Origin: Asanoa ferruginea | Lineage (GTDB): Bacteria; Actinomycetota; Actinomycetes; Mycobacteriales; Micromonosporaceae | Length of the DNA stretch: 64,000 nt | Reading direction: 5' to 3' | NCBI RefSeq assembly: GCF_003387075.1 | Contig: NZ_QUMQ01000001.1 | Location: 6,262,001 to 6,326,000, forward strand | Shown here: positions 7,820-16,253 of the stretch, in pieces | Numbering within the stretch: the stretch's first letter is position 1 | Layout of the letters: each line of letters starts with the position of its first letter | Translations under genes and position numbers: made by a program | Notes under the pieces: generated by a model | What the model was told of the DNA's origin: nothing | The model's database searches: none | The model's input: the letters and a program-made list of their open reading frames with translations, nothing else

Positions 7820-9780
7820 GTTCCACGGGCCGCTATCGCCGGCTGTTCACCCCACTGCGGATCGGGCCGTTGACGGTCCGCAACCGGGTGGTGTTCTCGG
7901 CGCACCTGACCAACTACGCCGAGGACGGACGGCCGAGCGAGCAGCACGCCGCGTACTACGCGGCGCGAGCGGCCGGTGGCGCGGGGCTGATCATCACCGA
8001 GGAACACTCCACCCATCCGACCGACTGGCCCTACGAGAAGCTGATCCACGGGTTCCATCCCGACGTCGTGCCCGGCTATCGGCGGATCACCGAGGCCGTG
8101 CACGCTCACGACGTGCCGATCCTGGCCCAGATCAACCACAACGGCGGGCAGGCGTCCGGGATGTATTCGCGGCTGCCGGTGCTCGCGCCCAGCGCGATCC
8201 CGGACCCGCTGTTCCGCGAGGTGCCCAAGGCGGTCGAACAGGCCGAGATCGACGAGATCATCGCGGGGTACGGGCTGGTCGCGACCCACTGCATGCAGGG
8301 CGGCTTCGACGGTGTCGAGCTGCAGTGCTCGCACTCGTCGATCGTGCGGGGCTTCCTGTCGCCGGCGACCAACACCCGCACCGACGACTACGGCGGCTCG
8401 CTGGCCAACCGGGCCCGGCTGCTGCTGGAGATCGTGGCCACCGTGCGCGCCGCGATCGGCCCCGACAAGGCGCTCGGGGTGCGGATCTGCGGCGACGAGT
8501 TGATCGAGGGCGGCACCACCATCGACGACGCGGTCGAGGTCGCGCGGATGGTCGACGCGACCGGCCAGGTCGACTACATCAACACCTCGATCGGCGTGGC
8601 CACCGCGACGCTCTACATGATCGAGGCGAGCATGCGGATCCCGCCGGGGTACGCGATGTTCATCCCGAGCGCGATCCGCGACGCCGTCTCGATCCCGGTG
8701 ATCGGGGTCGGCCGGTTCAAGGACCCGCTCCAGGCCGACCGCGCGCTCGAAGCGGGGCAGGCCGACCTGATCGGGGTGGTGCGGGGCCAGATCGCCGACG
8801 CCGACTTCGTCGCCAAGGCGCGTTCCGGGCACGCCACCGAGATCCGCACCTGCCTGTCCTGCAACCAGGAGTGCGTCGGGCGGATGGGACTCAACCGCTG
8901 GCTCGGCTGCATCGAGAACCCGCGCACCGGCAAGGAGTCCGTGCCGCTGCCGCCACCGCGCCGGCGCGGGCTACGGGTGCACGTGGTCGGTGGCGGCCCG
9001 GGCGGCATGCAGGCGGCGGTCTCGGCGGCCCAGGCCGGGCACCACGTGACCCTGTTCGAACGGTCGAGCCGGCTCGGCGGCCAGGTGGTCGCGGCGGCGA
9101 GCGTGCCGAGCCGGGCCGAGTTCCTCGACATCGCCCGCAATCTGATCGCCAGCGTGCAGCGGCTCGGCATCGACGTGAAGACCGAGTTCCCGGTCGACGC
9201 CGCGTTCCTGCGTTCCGAGGCGCCCGACGCGGTCGTGCTGGCCACCGGCGCCCGGCCCAACGCGCCGTGGTGGACCGGCGGGTCGCCGCGGGTGGTCGAC
9301 GTGCGCGACGTGCTGGAAGGGCGGGTCGAACCGACCGGCTCGGTGGTCGTGGTCGACGAACTCGGCTTCCACCAGGCGACCTCGGTGGCCGAGTTGCTGG
9401 CCGACCGGGGCTGCACGGTCGAGGTGCTCACCAACGGCATGGTGGTCGGCCAGGATCTGGGCGTCACGCTCGACCTGGAGACCTGGAACGCCCGCGCGCA
9501 CGGGCTGGGCATCACCCAGGCCACCGACCTGGTGCCGATGGGCGTCACCCCGGCAGGTGACGGCGTCGAGCTGCGGTTGCAGCATCATCCGACCGGGACC
9601 GACCAGGTGCGTAGCGTGGACTGGGTGGTCTGCGCGGTGCACCAGGCCCCGGAAGACGAGCTGTGGAAGGCGCTGCGCGGCTCCGCGCCGTTCGCCGTGC
9701 ACCGGGTGGGCGACTGCGTCACCCCGCGCCGGGCGCATGCCGCCGTGGTCGAGGGTGAGCGGGTGGCGGTGCGACTGTGA
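7816..9780 (+). CDS. Mycofactocin-system FadH/OYE family oxidoreductase 2
   Basis: A 654-residue three-domain flavoprotein. FMN TIM barrel: RLFTPLRIGPLTVRNRVVFS at the start, INHNGGQ, and NTRTDDYGGS before the barrel C-terminal half. 4Fe-4S motif: CLSCNQEC (C346, C349, C353). FAD/NAD(P) domain: VVGGGPGGMQAAVSAA. It belongs to the second FadH/OYE type seen in mycofactocin loci. The ATG at 7816 overlaps the previous stop, and its own stop overlaps the GTG of the ETF alpha gene (GTGA at 9777-9780). It may reduce enoyl or enal substrates made by the SDRs, or feed electrons into the adjacent ETF; neither is shown by sequence. Confidence 0.87.
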   Translation: MSSTGRYRRLFTPLRIGPLTVRNRVVFSAHLTNYAEDGRPSEQHAAYYAARAAGGAGLIITEEHSTHPTDWPYEKLIHGFHPDVVPGYRRITEAVHAHDVPILAQINHNGGQASGMYSRLPVLAPSAIPDPLFREVPKAVEQAEIDEIIAGYGLVATHCMQGGFDGVELQCSHSSIVRGFLSPATNTRTDDYGGSLANRARLLLEIVATVRAAIGPDKALGVRICGDELIEGGTTIDDAVEVARMVDATGQVDYINTSIGVATATLYMIEASMRIPPGYAMFIPSAIRDAVSIPVIGVGRFKDPLQADRALEAGQADLIGVVRGQIADADFVAKARSGHATEIRTCLSCNQECVGRMGLNRWLGCIENPRTGKESVPLPPPRRRGLRVHVVGGGPGGMQAAVSAAQAGHHVTLFERSSRLGGQVVAAASVPSRAEFLDIARNLIASVQRLGIDVKTEFPVDAAFLRSEAPDAVVLATGARPNAPWWTGGSPRVVDVRDVLEGRVEPTGSVVVVDELGFHQATSVAELLADRGCTVEVLTNGMVVGQDLGVTLDLETWNARAHGLGITQATDLVPMGVTPAGDGVELRLQHHPTGTDQVRSVDWVVCAVHQAPEDELWKALRGSAPFAVHRVGDCVTPRRAHAAVVEGERVAVRL

Positions 9781-10754
9781 CCACTGTGGAGGTTTCCGCG
9801 CTGGCGGTGGTGGTGGCCCGGAGCGGTCAGTTGCCGGCCGGCGCCGACGAGGCGGTCAGCGAGGCCGGCGGCGCGGCGCTGGTCGTCGGGTCGGGTGCCC
9901 GCGAGGCGGCCGAGGCGCTGGTCGCCGCGTCGCGGAGCTGGTGGGCCGAGACCGGGCCCGGGCTGCGCGCCGGTTCGCTCGCGGCACGGTTGGCCGCTGT
10001 GCTCGGCGGCGTGCCGCTGCTGGTGTTGCCGGCCTCGCCGGACGGGCGCGACCTGGCGCCCCGGCTCGCGGCGGCGCTCGACCGGCCGTTGCTGGCCGCT
10101 GCCGTGCGGATCGAGGCCGGGCCGCCCGTGTCGGCGTCGTTGAGCCGGGTCGACGGGCGGTTGCTGACCGACGTGCGCAGTGCCGGGCCGGCGGTGGCGA
10201 CGCTGCTGCCCGGTGTGCGTGCGGTCGCTGCGGCCGTCAATCCAGAGAAGCCCGCGCCGCTCGACCTGCCCGACGCGGGTGCGCAGCTCGACGTCGAGGT
10301 AGTCGAAGTGCTGGAACCGGATCCGTCCACGATGGACCTCGCGGACGCGCGCCGGGTGTTCGCGGGTGGTGCCGGGCTGGTCGCCCGGGACGCTTCCGAC
10401 GCGGCCGCCCGCGGGATGTTCGAGCTGCTGGCCCGGGTCGCCGGCGCGCTGGACGGTTCGGTGGGCGCGACCCGGGTGGCGACCGACGCCGGCTGGATCG
10501 GCTACGAGCGGCAGATCGGCACGACCGGCGTCGCGATCGATCCGGAGCTCTACGTGGCGTTCGGCATCTCCGGCGCCAGCCAGCACGTCGGTGGCCTGGG
10601 CGCGCCGCGGCACGTGGTCAGCGTCAACACCGACCAGTCCAGCCCGATGACCGCCATGGCCGACCTCGGCCTGGTCACCGACGCGGGCGCGCTGCTGCGC
10701 GAGTTGGCCCGCCGGCTGGGCGTCGAGATCCCCGCGGAGGTGGCCGATGAGTGA
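9777..10754 (+). CDS. etfA: Electron transfer flavoprotein alpha subunit (FixB-like)
   Basis: A 325-residue ETF alpha. The C-terminal FAD domain is clear: GATRVATDAGWIGYERQIG, the FGISGASQH adenosine-binding loop, VVSVNTD and ADLGLVTDA. The N-terminal half is shorter and more Ala/Val-rich than in housekeeping ETF. The GTG start overlaps the previous stop by 4 bp and the end overlaps the fixC-like start by 8 bp, so stoichiometric coupled translation is likely. With the genes at 10747-13194 it forms an ETF-to-quinone electron transfer set inside the mycofactocin island. Confidence 0.87.
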   Translation: MTTVEVSALAVVVARSGQLPAGADEAVSEAGGAALVVGSGAREAAEALVAASRSWWAETGPGLRAGSLAARLAAVLGGVPLLVLPASPDGRDLAPRLAAALDRPLLAAAVRIEAGPPVSASLSRVDGRLLTDVRSAGPAVATLLPGVRAVAAAVNPEKPAPLDLPDAGAQLDVEVVEVLEPDPSTMDLADARRVFAGGAGLVARDASDAAARGMFELLARVAGALDGSVGATRVATDAGWIGYERQIGTTGVAIDPELYVAFGISGASQHVGGLGAPRHVVSVNTDQSSPMTAMADLGLVTDAGALLRELARRLGVEIPAEVADE

Positions 10755-12054
10755 GCCCAACGTCGACGTCGTGGTCGTCGGCGCCGGCCCGGCCGGCTCC
10801 GCCGCGGCGCTTGCCCTGGCACGGGCGGGCTGCTCGGTGGTGCTGCTGGAGCGCGGTCCCTACCCCGGCGCGAAGAACATGTATGGCGGCGTCGTCTACG
10901 GCCGGGTGCTCGACGACGTGCTTCCCCGGTGGTGGGAAGAAGTGCCGGTGCAGCGCTGGGTCACCCGGCGCTCGACGATGGTGCTGACCCCGACCCAGGC
11001 GCTGACCGTCGACTTCCGGTCGGAGGCGTGGGGCGCCGCACCGTACAACGGGATGACGGTCTATCGATCTGATTTTGACGGTTGGCTGGCCGGACACGCG
11101 GTCGCCGCCGGCGCCCAGTTGGTCACCTCGACGGTGGCGACCGGGCTGCTGCGCGACGCGGCCGGGCGGGTGGTCGGTGTCAAGACCGACCGGCCCGACG
11201 GCGACCTGCGCTGCAAGGTGGTCATCGCCTGCGACGGGGTCAACTCGTTCCTGGCCAAGGAGGCCGGGCTGCTGCCCCGGGCCGACGCCCATCACCACAC
11301 GCTCGGCGTGAAGGAGGTGCTGGCGCTGCCCCGCGAGGTGATCGACGACCGGTTCGGCCTGCGCGGCGACGAGGGCCTCGACATCGAGATGCTCGGGTGT
11401 ACGCGGGGAATCCCGGGCGGTGGCTTCCTCTACACCAACGGCGACACGGTCAGCGTCGGTGCGGTGCTGCAACTGCCGGGACTGGCCGCCTCGAAGGTGC
11501 GCCCGGAGGAGATCATCGCCGATATCAAGGCGCATCCGGCGATCGCGCCCTATTTGCGCGGGGCGACGCTCAAGGAGTATTCGGCGCACCTCATTCCGGA
11601 GGGCGGCTACGACGCCATGCCGGTGCTGCATCACGACGGGCTGCTGCTCGCCGGTGACGCGGCCGGGATGACGCTGGCGGCCGGGATCTGGCTCGAGGGG
11701 GTCAACTTCGCTCTGGGTTCCGGGCTCGCGGCGGGCCGGGCGGCGGCGCGGGCGGTCGCGGCCGGCGACACCACTCGCGCGGGGCTGGCGTCGTACCGTC
11801 GCGATCTGGAATCGACCTTCGTGCTCCGCGACCACAAGCGCCTGCGCGGCGCACCGGGGCTGGTGCTCTCCGACCGGGTGCAGCAGCGCTATCCGGGCCT
11901 GATCGCCGACTTCGTCGAGAGCGTGTTCGGCGTGACGAACCCGGCGCCGAAGCCGGGGTTCGTCCGCCTGTTGCGGCAATCGATGCGGCGACACGGCGTC
12001 AAGATGCGGCATCTCGTCGCCGACGGGATCCGCGGGGGAAGGGTGTTCCGATGA
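10747..12054 (+). CDS. fixC: FixC-like flavoprotein (ETF:quinone oxidoreductase)
   Basis: A 435-residue FAD enzyme of the FixC/ETF-QO type. It starts with the dinucleotide fold VVVVGAGPAGSAAALALARA; GAKNMYGGVVYG is the family-typical loop, and GLLLAGDAAGMTLAAG is the second FAD contact. FixC with FixX passes electrons from ETF to quinone or toward bifurcation. It overlaps etfA by 8 bp and fixX by 4 bp. There is no transmembrane helix; association with the membrane would be peripheral, as in other ETF-QO proteins. Confidence 0.9.
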   Translation: MSEPNVDVVVVGAGPAGSAAALALARAGCSVVLLERGPYPGAKNMYGGVVYGRVLDDVLPRWWEEVPVQRWVTRRSTMVLTPTQALTVDFRSEAWGAAPYNGMTVYRSDFDGWLAGHAVAAGAQLVTSTVATGLLRDAAGRVVGVKTDRPDGDLRCKVVIACDGVNSFLAKEAGLLPRADAHHHTLGVKEVLALPREVIDDRFGLRGDEGLDIEMLGCTRGIPGGGFLYTNGDTVSVGAVLQLPGLAASKVRPEEIIADIKAHPAIAPYLRGATLKEYSAHLIPEGGYDAMPVLHHDGLLLAGDAAGMTLAAGIWLEGVNFALGSGLAAGRAAARAVAAGDTTRAGLASYRRDLESTFVLRDHKRLRGAPGLVLSDRVQQRYPGLIADFVESVFGVTNPAPKPGFVRLLRQSMRRHGVKMRHLVADGIRGGRVFR

Positions 12055-12341
12055 GATACGGCGACGTCTCCTTCGAGGAGCGGATGGCCACCGTCGACTT
12101 CCGGGTCGGCGAGCGGCCCCACATCACCGTCGACTCCGACATCTGCCGCTCGTGCACGACCCAGGCCTGCGTGACGGCGTGTCCGGCGAACCTGTTCGCG
12201 CCGACCGCCGACGGTGGCATCCTGTTCAACTACGAGCAATGTTTCGAATGCGGCACCTGCTACATGGTGTGCAACGCGGAGGGCGCCTTGACCTGGACCT
12301 ACCCCGACGGTGGCGACGGCGTGGCGCTGCGGCATGGCTGA
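12051..12341 (+). CDS. fixX: FixX-like ferredoxin
   Basis: A 96-residue ferredoxin with eight cysteines in two groups: C32, C35, C40, C44 and C64, C67, C70, C74. FixX proteins supply the Fe-S part of an ETF:quinone oxidoreductase that is a single chain in eukaryotes. It overlaps fixC by 4 bp (ATGA) and the ETF beta gene by 8 bp. All ligands needed for at least one 4Fe-4S cluster are intact. Cytoplasmic, probably bound to the FixC-like protein. Confidence 0.9.
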   Translation: MRYGDVSFEERMATVDFRVGERPHITVDSDICRSCTTQACVTACPANLFAPTADGGILFNYEQCFECGTCYMVCNAEGALTWTYPDGGDGVALRHG

Positions 12342-13194
12342 CCTCGTCGTCGCCTGCCTGCGCTTCGGCGACCTCCGCCCGTCGGTCGACCCGCTGACCG
12401 GCACGGTGTCGCGCGATCCGCGCGGGTTCGACCTGTCGGCGGCCGACGCGGCGGCGCTGGAGCACGCGCTGCGGCTGGGTGATGCGTGGTCGGCGCCGGT
12501 GCTGGCGGTCACGGCGGCTCCGTCGTCGGCCGACCCGCTCCTGCGGACGGCTCTCGCGCTCGGGGCGTCGGTGCTGCGGGTGCCGTGGGTTGCCTCGTCC
12601 TATGTCGCCGACCTGGCGCTGGATGAGCGGGCGCTCGCGCTCGCGGTGGCATCGGCCATTCGCGGTGTCGGCAGCCCGTCGGTCGTGGTCTGCGGCGACG
12701 TGTCCAGCGATCGGGGGACCGGGGCGTTCCCGGCCTATCTGGCGCATGCGCTCTCTGCCGCGCAGGCGCTCGGGTTGGTGTCGTTGTCCGTGTCGGGCAA
12801 CTCGCTGGCGGGGGAGCGGCGGCTCGACGGGGGTCGGCGGGAGCGGTTGCGGATTCCCCGGCCGGCGGTCTGCTCGGTGGAGGCGGCGGGGGTGCGGCTG
12901 CGCCGGGCGTCGCTGCCGGCGACGCTCGCGGCTTCGTCGGGTGCGGTGCCGGTTGCCGCGGTGTCTGCTTCGTCTGTTGGTTCCGTCGAGGTCACCGGGG
13001 TCGGGCCGTTCCGGCCGCGCACCCGGGTGGTGCCGGCGCCGGCCGGCGACAGCTCGCGCGACCGGCTGATGCAGCTCACCGGGGTGCTCGTCGCGCACGA
13101 TCCGCCGCAGATCGTGGCGCCTTCGTCGGCGGCTGCGGCGGCCGACGCGCTGCTCGACTACCTGCGCCGCCGCGGCTACGCGGCTCCGGCGTGA
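12334..13194 (+). CDS. etfB: Electron transfer flavoprotein beta subunit (FixA-like), divergent
   Basis: A 286-residue ETF beta homologue in the expected place after fixX. Conserved pieces are a VDPLTGTVSRDPRGF start, an ALEHALRLGD helix, the CGDVSSDRGTGAFPAYLAHAL nucleotide-binding region and IPRPAV. The second half is weakly conserved, with a long Ala/Ser/Val tract, so it is a divergent member. ATG at 12334 was chosen because it overlaps fixX by 8 bp, exactly as fixC overlaps etfA; the in-frame GTG at 12310 lies further inside fixX. The stop overlaps the mftE GTG. Confidence 0.82.
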   Translation: MADLVVACLRFGDLRPSVDPLTGTVSRDPRGFDLSAADAAALEHALRLGDAWSAPVLAVTAAPSSADPLLRTALALGASVLRVPWVASSYVADLALDERALALAVASAIRGVGSPSVVVCGDVSSDRGTGAFPAYLAHALSAAQALGLVSLSVSGNSLAGERRLDGGRRERLRIPRPAVCSVEAAGVRLRRASLPATLAASSGAVPVAAVSASSVGSVEVTGVGPFRPRTRVVPAPAGDSSRDRLMQLTGVLVAHDPPQIVAPSSAAAAADALLDYLRRRGYAAPA

Positions 13195-13871
13195 ACCTCG
13201 GCGGCCTGAACTGGCCTTCGGTGGCCGCGCTGGGCCCTCGGTCCGTGCTGGCGGTTCCGCTCGGCTCTACCGAGCAGCACGGACCGCACCTGCCGCTGTC
13301 GACCGACGCCGACGTGGCGCTGGCGTTGTGCTCGGCACTGGCCGCCTCGCGCGGCGACGTGGTGGTGGCGCCGTTGTTGCCCTATGGGGCGAGCGGGGAG
13401 CACGCCGGGTTCGCCGGGACGCTGTCCATCGGCACGTCGGCGCTGACCACCGTCCTGGTGGAGTTGGGTCGGTCGGCTTCCGAGACCTTCTCTCGTCTGC
13501 TGCTGGTGTCGGGGCACGGCGGGAACGCCGATGCGGTCGCCGCTGCGGTGCGGACGCTGCGGGCCGAGTCGCACGACGTGCTGCCGTGGTTTCCGCGCTG
13601 GCAGGGTGACGCGCACGCCGGGTATGTCGAGACCTCGCTCCAGCTGGCCCTTTCTCCTGATCTCGTGCAACTCGACCGGGCCGAGGCCGGGGCGACGGCG
13701 CCGCTGGCGTCGCTGATGCCGGCGATGCGGGCCGGCGGGATCGCGGCGGTCAGCGCCAACGGGGTGCTCGGCGACCCGGCCGGTGCCAGCGCCGAGGCCG
13801 GCGCATCGATTCTGGCGGCGCTGGTCGACGACCTGCGGGCCGCGGTCGCTGATTGGGTCGGTGCGCCGTGA
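13191..13871 (+). CDS. mftE: MftE, mycofactocin precursor peptidase (creatininase family)
   Basis: A 226-residue creatininase-fold metallopeptidase. Metal-binding residues are visible in STEQHGPHLPLSTDADVA (Glu, His, Asp), in GHGGNADA and in DAHAGYVETS. MftE cuts the modified MftA peptide to release the cyclised Val-Tyr unit AHDP. Length and motif order match the family. The GTG start overlaps the ETF beta stop (GTGA, 13191-13194). It is separated from the next mft-linked gene by a 160-bp stretch containing a 33-bp tandem repeat. Confidence 0.92.
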   Translation: MNLGGLNWPSVAALGPRSVLAVPLGSTEQHGPHLPLSTDADVALALCSALAASRGDVVVAPLLPYGASGEHAGFAGTLSIGTSALTTVLVELGRSASETFSRLLLVSGHGGNADAVAAAVRTLRAESHDVLPWFPRWQGDAHAGYVETSLQLALSPDLVQLDRAEAGATAPLASLMPAMRAGGIAAVSANGVLGDPAGASAEAGASILAALVDDLRAAVADWVGAP

Positions 13872-13920
13872 GCCGGGGTCGCGCTGCGGGCGAGTCGGGC
13901 ACGCCAGGGCCGCGGTTTGA

Positions 13921-14029
13921 GTTGGGCGCGCCAGGAGCCGGGCCGTGCCGTGAGTTGGGCGCGCCAGGAGCCGGGTCGTGCCGTGGGTTGGGCGCGCCAG
14001 GAGCCGGGTCGCGCCGTGGGTTGGGCGCG
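13921..14029 (+). repeat. 33-bp tandem repeat, three copies plus a partial
   Basis: Three nearly identical 33-bp units (13921-13953, 13954-13986, 13987-14019) beginning GTTGGGCGCGCCAGGAGCCG are followed by a 10-bp partial unit that runs into the SDR start at 14032. A diverged unit is recognisable just upstream (about 13889-13920). The units differ by one to two bases. The sequence right after the mftE stop (GTGAGCCGGGGTCGCGCTG) resembles the SDR start (GTGAGTCGGGTCGCGCTGG), so the array may have grown by duplication of the gene-start region. Because 33 is a multiple of three, a frame stays open through it, but I do not call it coding. Confidence 0.9.
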
Positions 14030-14031
14030 TC

Positions 14032-14823
14032 GTGAGTCGGGTCGCGCTGGTGACGGGGGCGGCGCGGGGGATCGGCGCGGCCACCGTGTTGGCGTTGGCG
14101 GCCGATGGGTGGCGGGTGCTCGCGGTCGACGCGTGCACCGACGATCCGGCGCTGCCGTATGCGTTGGGCACGCCGGACGACCTGGCGGCCTCGGTGGCGG
14201 CGGGCAACGCCGCGGGCGGTGTCGTTGCCGGGTTCGAGGCCGACGTCCGCGACGAGAACGGCCTCTGCGACGCGGTCGCCTGGGCGGAAGCGGAGTGGGG
14301 CGGCCTCGACGCGGCGATCGGGGTGGCCGGGGTGATCGCGGGCGGCGTACCCCTGTGGGAAATGCCCCGTGACCAGCTCGACACGGTGCTCGACGTCGAC
14401 CTTTTCGGCGTGGTGGCATTGGCCCGGGCGGCGGTGCCGGCCCTGCTGCGCCGGCCCGCGCCGCGCGACGGGCGCTTCATCGCTGTCGCCTCCGCGGCCG
14501 CCACCCGCGGGTTGCCGATGCTCGCCGCCTACTGCGCGGCCAAGGCCGGAGTGGCCGGCCTGATCCGAGGGCTCGCCGCCGACCTGCGCGGCACGGGGGT
14601 GACCGCCAATGCGGTGAGCCCCGGTTCGACCGAGACGAAGATCCTGGACGAGAGCGCCCGCCTGTACGACCTCCCGTCAGCAGCGTCGTTCGCCGCACAG
14701 CAGCCGCTCGAACGTCTGTTGGCGCCGGCGGAGGTGGCCGCGGCGCTGGCGTTCCTGGCCGGCCCGGGCGCGAGCGGGATGACCGGCGCGGTCGTACCGG
14801 TCGACGCGGGCCTGGCGCTGTGA
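14032..14823 (+). CDS. Mycofactocin-coupled SDR family oxidoreductase (fifth SDR)
   Basis: A 263-residue SDR with ALVTGAARGIGAATVL, ADVRDE, ASAAATRGLPMLAAYCAAK (catalytic Ser and YCAAK) and NAVSPGSTETKI. It is a different subtype from the four tandem SDRs upstream: TGAARGIG instead of [12 protein letters not shown]. It sits directly between mftE and mftF, a place where a mycofactocin-coupled SDR is often encoded. GTG at 14032 was chosen because it begins right at the Rossmann strand and follows the repeat array; the longer ORF start (13978) would translate the repeats. The stop overlaps the mftF GTG (14820-14823). Confidence 0.87.
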   Translation: MSRVALVTGAARGIGAATVLALAADGWRVLAVDACTDDPALPYALGTPDDLAASVAAGNAAGGVVAGFEADVRDENGLCDAVAWAEAEWGGLDAAIGVAGVIAGGVPLWEMPRDQLDTVLDVDLFGVVALARAAVPALLRRPAPRDGRFIAVASAAATRGLPMLAAYCAAKAGVAGLIRGLAADLRGTGVTANAVSPGSTETKILDESARLYDLPSAASFAAQQPLERLLAPAEVAAALAFLAGPGASGMTGAVVPVDAGLAL

Positions 14824-16196
14824 CCGAGCCGCTGCCGGTGGGCTTCCTGGTGGTGCTCGACCCGTCGACGGTCGTGTTGCCGAGCGGCGACCTCTTCGGC
14901 GGCGACCCGAGGCGGATCGTGAGGCTGACCGAGGCGGGCCGCGAGGTCTTCGCAACGCTGCGGTCCGGCCCGGTGCGCTCGCGCCTCGCCGGTGCGTTGG
15001 CCCGGCGACTGGTCACCGCCGGCGTCGCGCACCCGCGCCCGCCGGCGCCGGCCGGGCTCAATGTGGCGGTGGTGATTCCGGTCAAGGACCGGACGGCCGA
15101 GCTCGAACTCTGCCTGGCGGCGCTGGACGACGGATCGCGGGTGGTCGTCGTCGACGACGGCTCGACGTTTCCGGAGGCGGTCGCGTCGGTGGTCGCGGCC
15201 CACGGTGCGACACTGGTGCGGCGGCCGATCAGCGGGGGACCGGCGGCGGCCCGCAACACCGGCCTGGCCGCCGTCGCGGACGCCGAGTTCGTGGCGTTCC
15301 TCGACAGCGACTGCGTCGTCCCGCCCGGCTGGCTTTCTCAGCTTGGCGCGCACTTCGCCGACCCCTTGGTCGGTGCGGTGGCCCCTCGGGTCGTGCCGCT
15401 GCCGTCGGGCGGTCCGGCGCTCCGGGCCTATTCCCAGGCGCGCTCGCCGCTGGACCTGGGACCGCGAGAGGCGTTGGTGCGCCCGGGCTCCCGGGTGTCC
15501 TATGTGCCCACCGCCGCGCTGATGGTGCGCCGGTCGGCGCTGGCGCCGTTCGACGAGCGGCTGCGCTACGGGGAAGACGTGGACGCGGTCTGGCACCTGG
15601 TCGATGCGGGCTGGCAGGTGCGCTACAACCCGGCGGTCGAGGTGGTGCACGCGGAGCCCGGCACGTGGCCGGCCTACCTGCGCCGCAGGTTCCACTATGG
15701 AACATCGGCGGGTCCGTTGGCGGTCCGCCACCCGGGCCGGCTGGCACCGATGGTCTGGCAGCCGTGGCCGGCGGCGGTGGCGGCGTTGCTGCTCGCCCGG
15801 CGCCCGGTCCCGGCGGTCGCGGCGGGTGCGGTTTCCGCCGTCCGGCTGGCCCGGCGGCTCGCCGAGGCGGGGGCGCCGCCCGGGATGGCGCCGGCGCTCA
15901 CCGCGCAGGCGGTGGGGGCGACCCTGCGCGGGCTCGGTCGGGCCACCACGCAGCTCGCGTTGCCGCTGGCAGTGGCGGCCGGGCTGACCGGCCGTCGCCG
16001 GCTCGCGGTCGTCGCGGCGTTGGTCGCGGGTCCGGCGCTGGAGGAGTGGTGGCGGCTGCGGCCGGGAATCGACCCGCTGCGCTGGACGCTGGCGAGCGTC
16101 GCCGACGACGCCGCCTATGGCGCCGGCGTGTGGCGCGGTGCCGTGCGGGCCAGGACGGCCGCGCCCCTGCTGCCGCGCCGGGGCGCTACCCGATGA
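14820..16196 (+). CDS. mftF: MftF, mycofactocin glycosyltransferase
   Basis: A 458-residue family-2 glycosyltransferase. The first 75 residues form an MftF-type N-terminal region. The GT-A domain follows: VAVVIPVKDR, VVVDDGS, the DxD-type motif FLDSDCVVPPGW, and RLRYGEDVDAVWHLVDAGW with the catalytic Glu-Asp. The C-terminal third is Ala/Val/Leu-rich with possible membrane-associated helices. MftF builds the oligoglucose chain on premycofactocin. It is the last gene of the island: 57 bp of non-coding sequence follow before the unrelated HypF-like gene. Confidence 0.92.
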   Translation: MTEPLPVGFLVVLDPSTVVLPSGDLFGGDPRRIVRLTEAGREVFATLRSGPVRSRLAGALARRLVTAGVAHPRPPAPAGLNVAVVIPVKDRTAELELCLAALDDGSRVVVVDDGSTFPEAVASVVAAHGATLVRRPISGGPAAARNTGLAAVADAEFVAFLDSDCVVPPGWLSQLGAHFADPLVGAVAPRVVPLPSGGPALRAYSQARSPLDLGPREALVRPGSRVSYVPTAALMVRRSALAPFDERLRYGEDVDAVWHLVDAGWQVRYNPAVEVVHAEPGTWPAYLRRRFHYGTSAGPLAVRHPGRLAPMVWQPWPAAVAALLLARRPVPAVAAGAVSAVRLARRLAEAGAPPGMAPALTAQAVGATLRGLGRATTQLALPLAVAAGLTGRRRLAVVAALVAGPALEEWWRLRPGIDPLRWTLASVADDAAYGAGVWRGAVRARTAAPLLPRRGATR

Positions 16197-16253
16197 CGCA
16201 ACGGAAAGCATTAATAAGCGCCACTTAGCCCGCCCCAGGTCGGAAGAATTCGC

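Noticed and set aside
13921-14029. 33-bp array as a CRISPR
   Set aside because: Units are directly abutting with no spacers, and no cas genes are present.
13853-14035. Small ORF through the 33-bp repeats (repeated ELGAPGAGxCR)
   Set aside because: It starts inside mftE in another frame and exists only because the repeat length is a multiple of three; there is no ribosome-binding site or family match.
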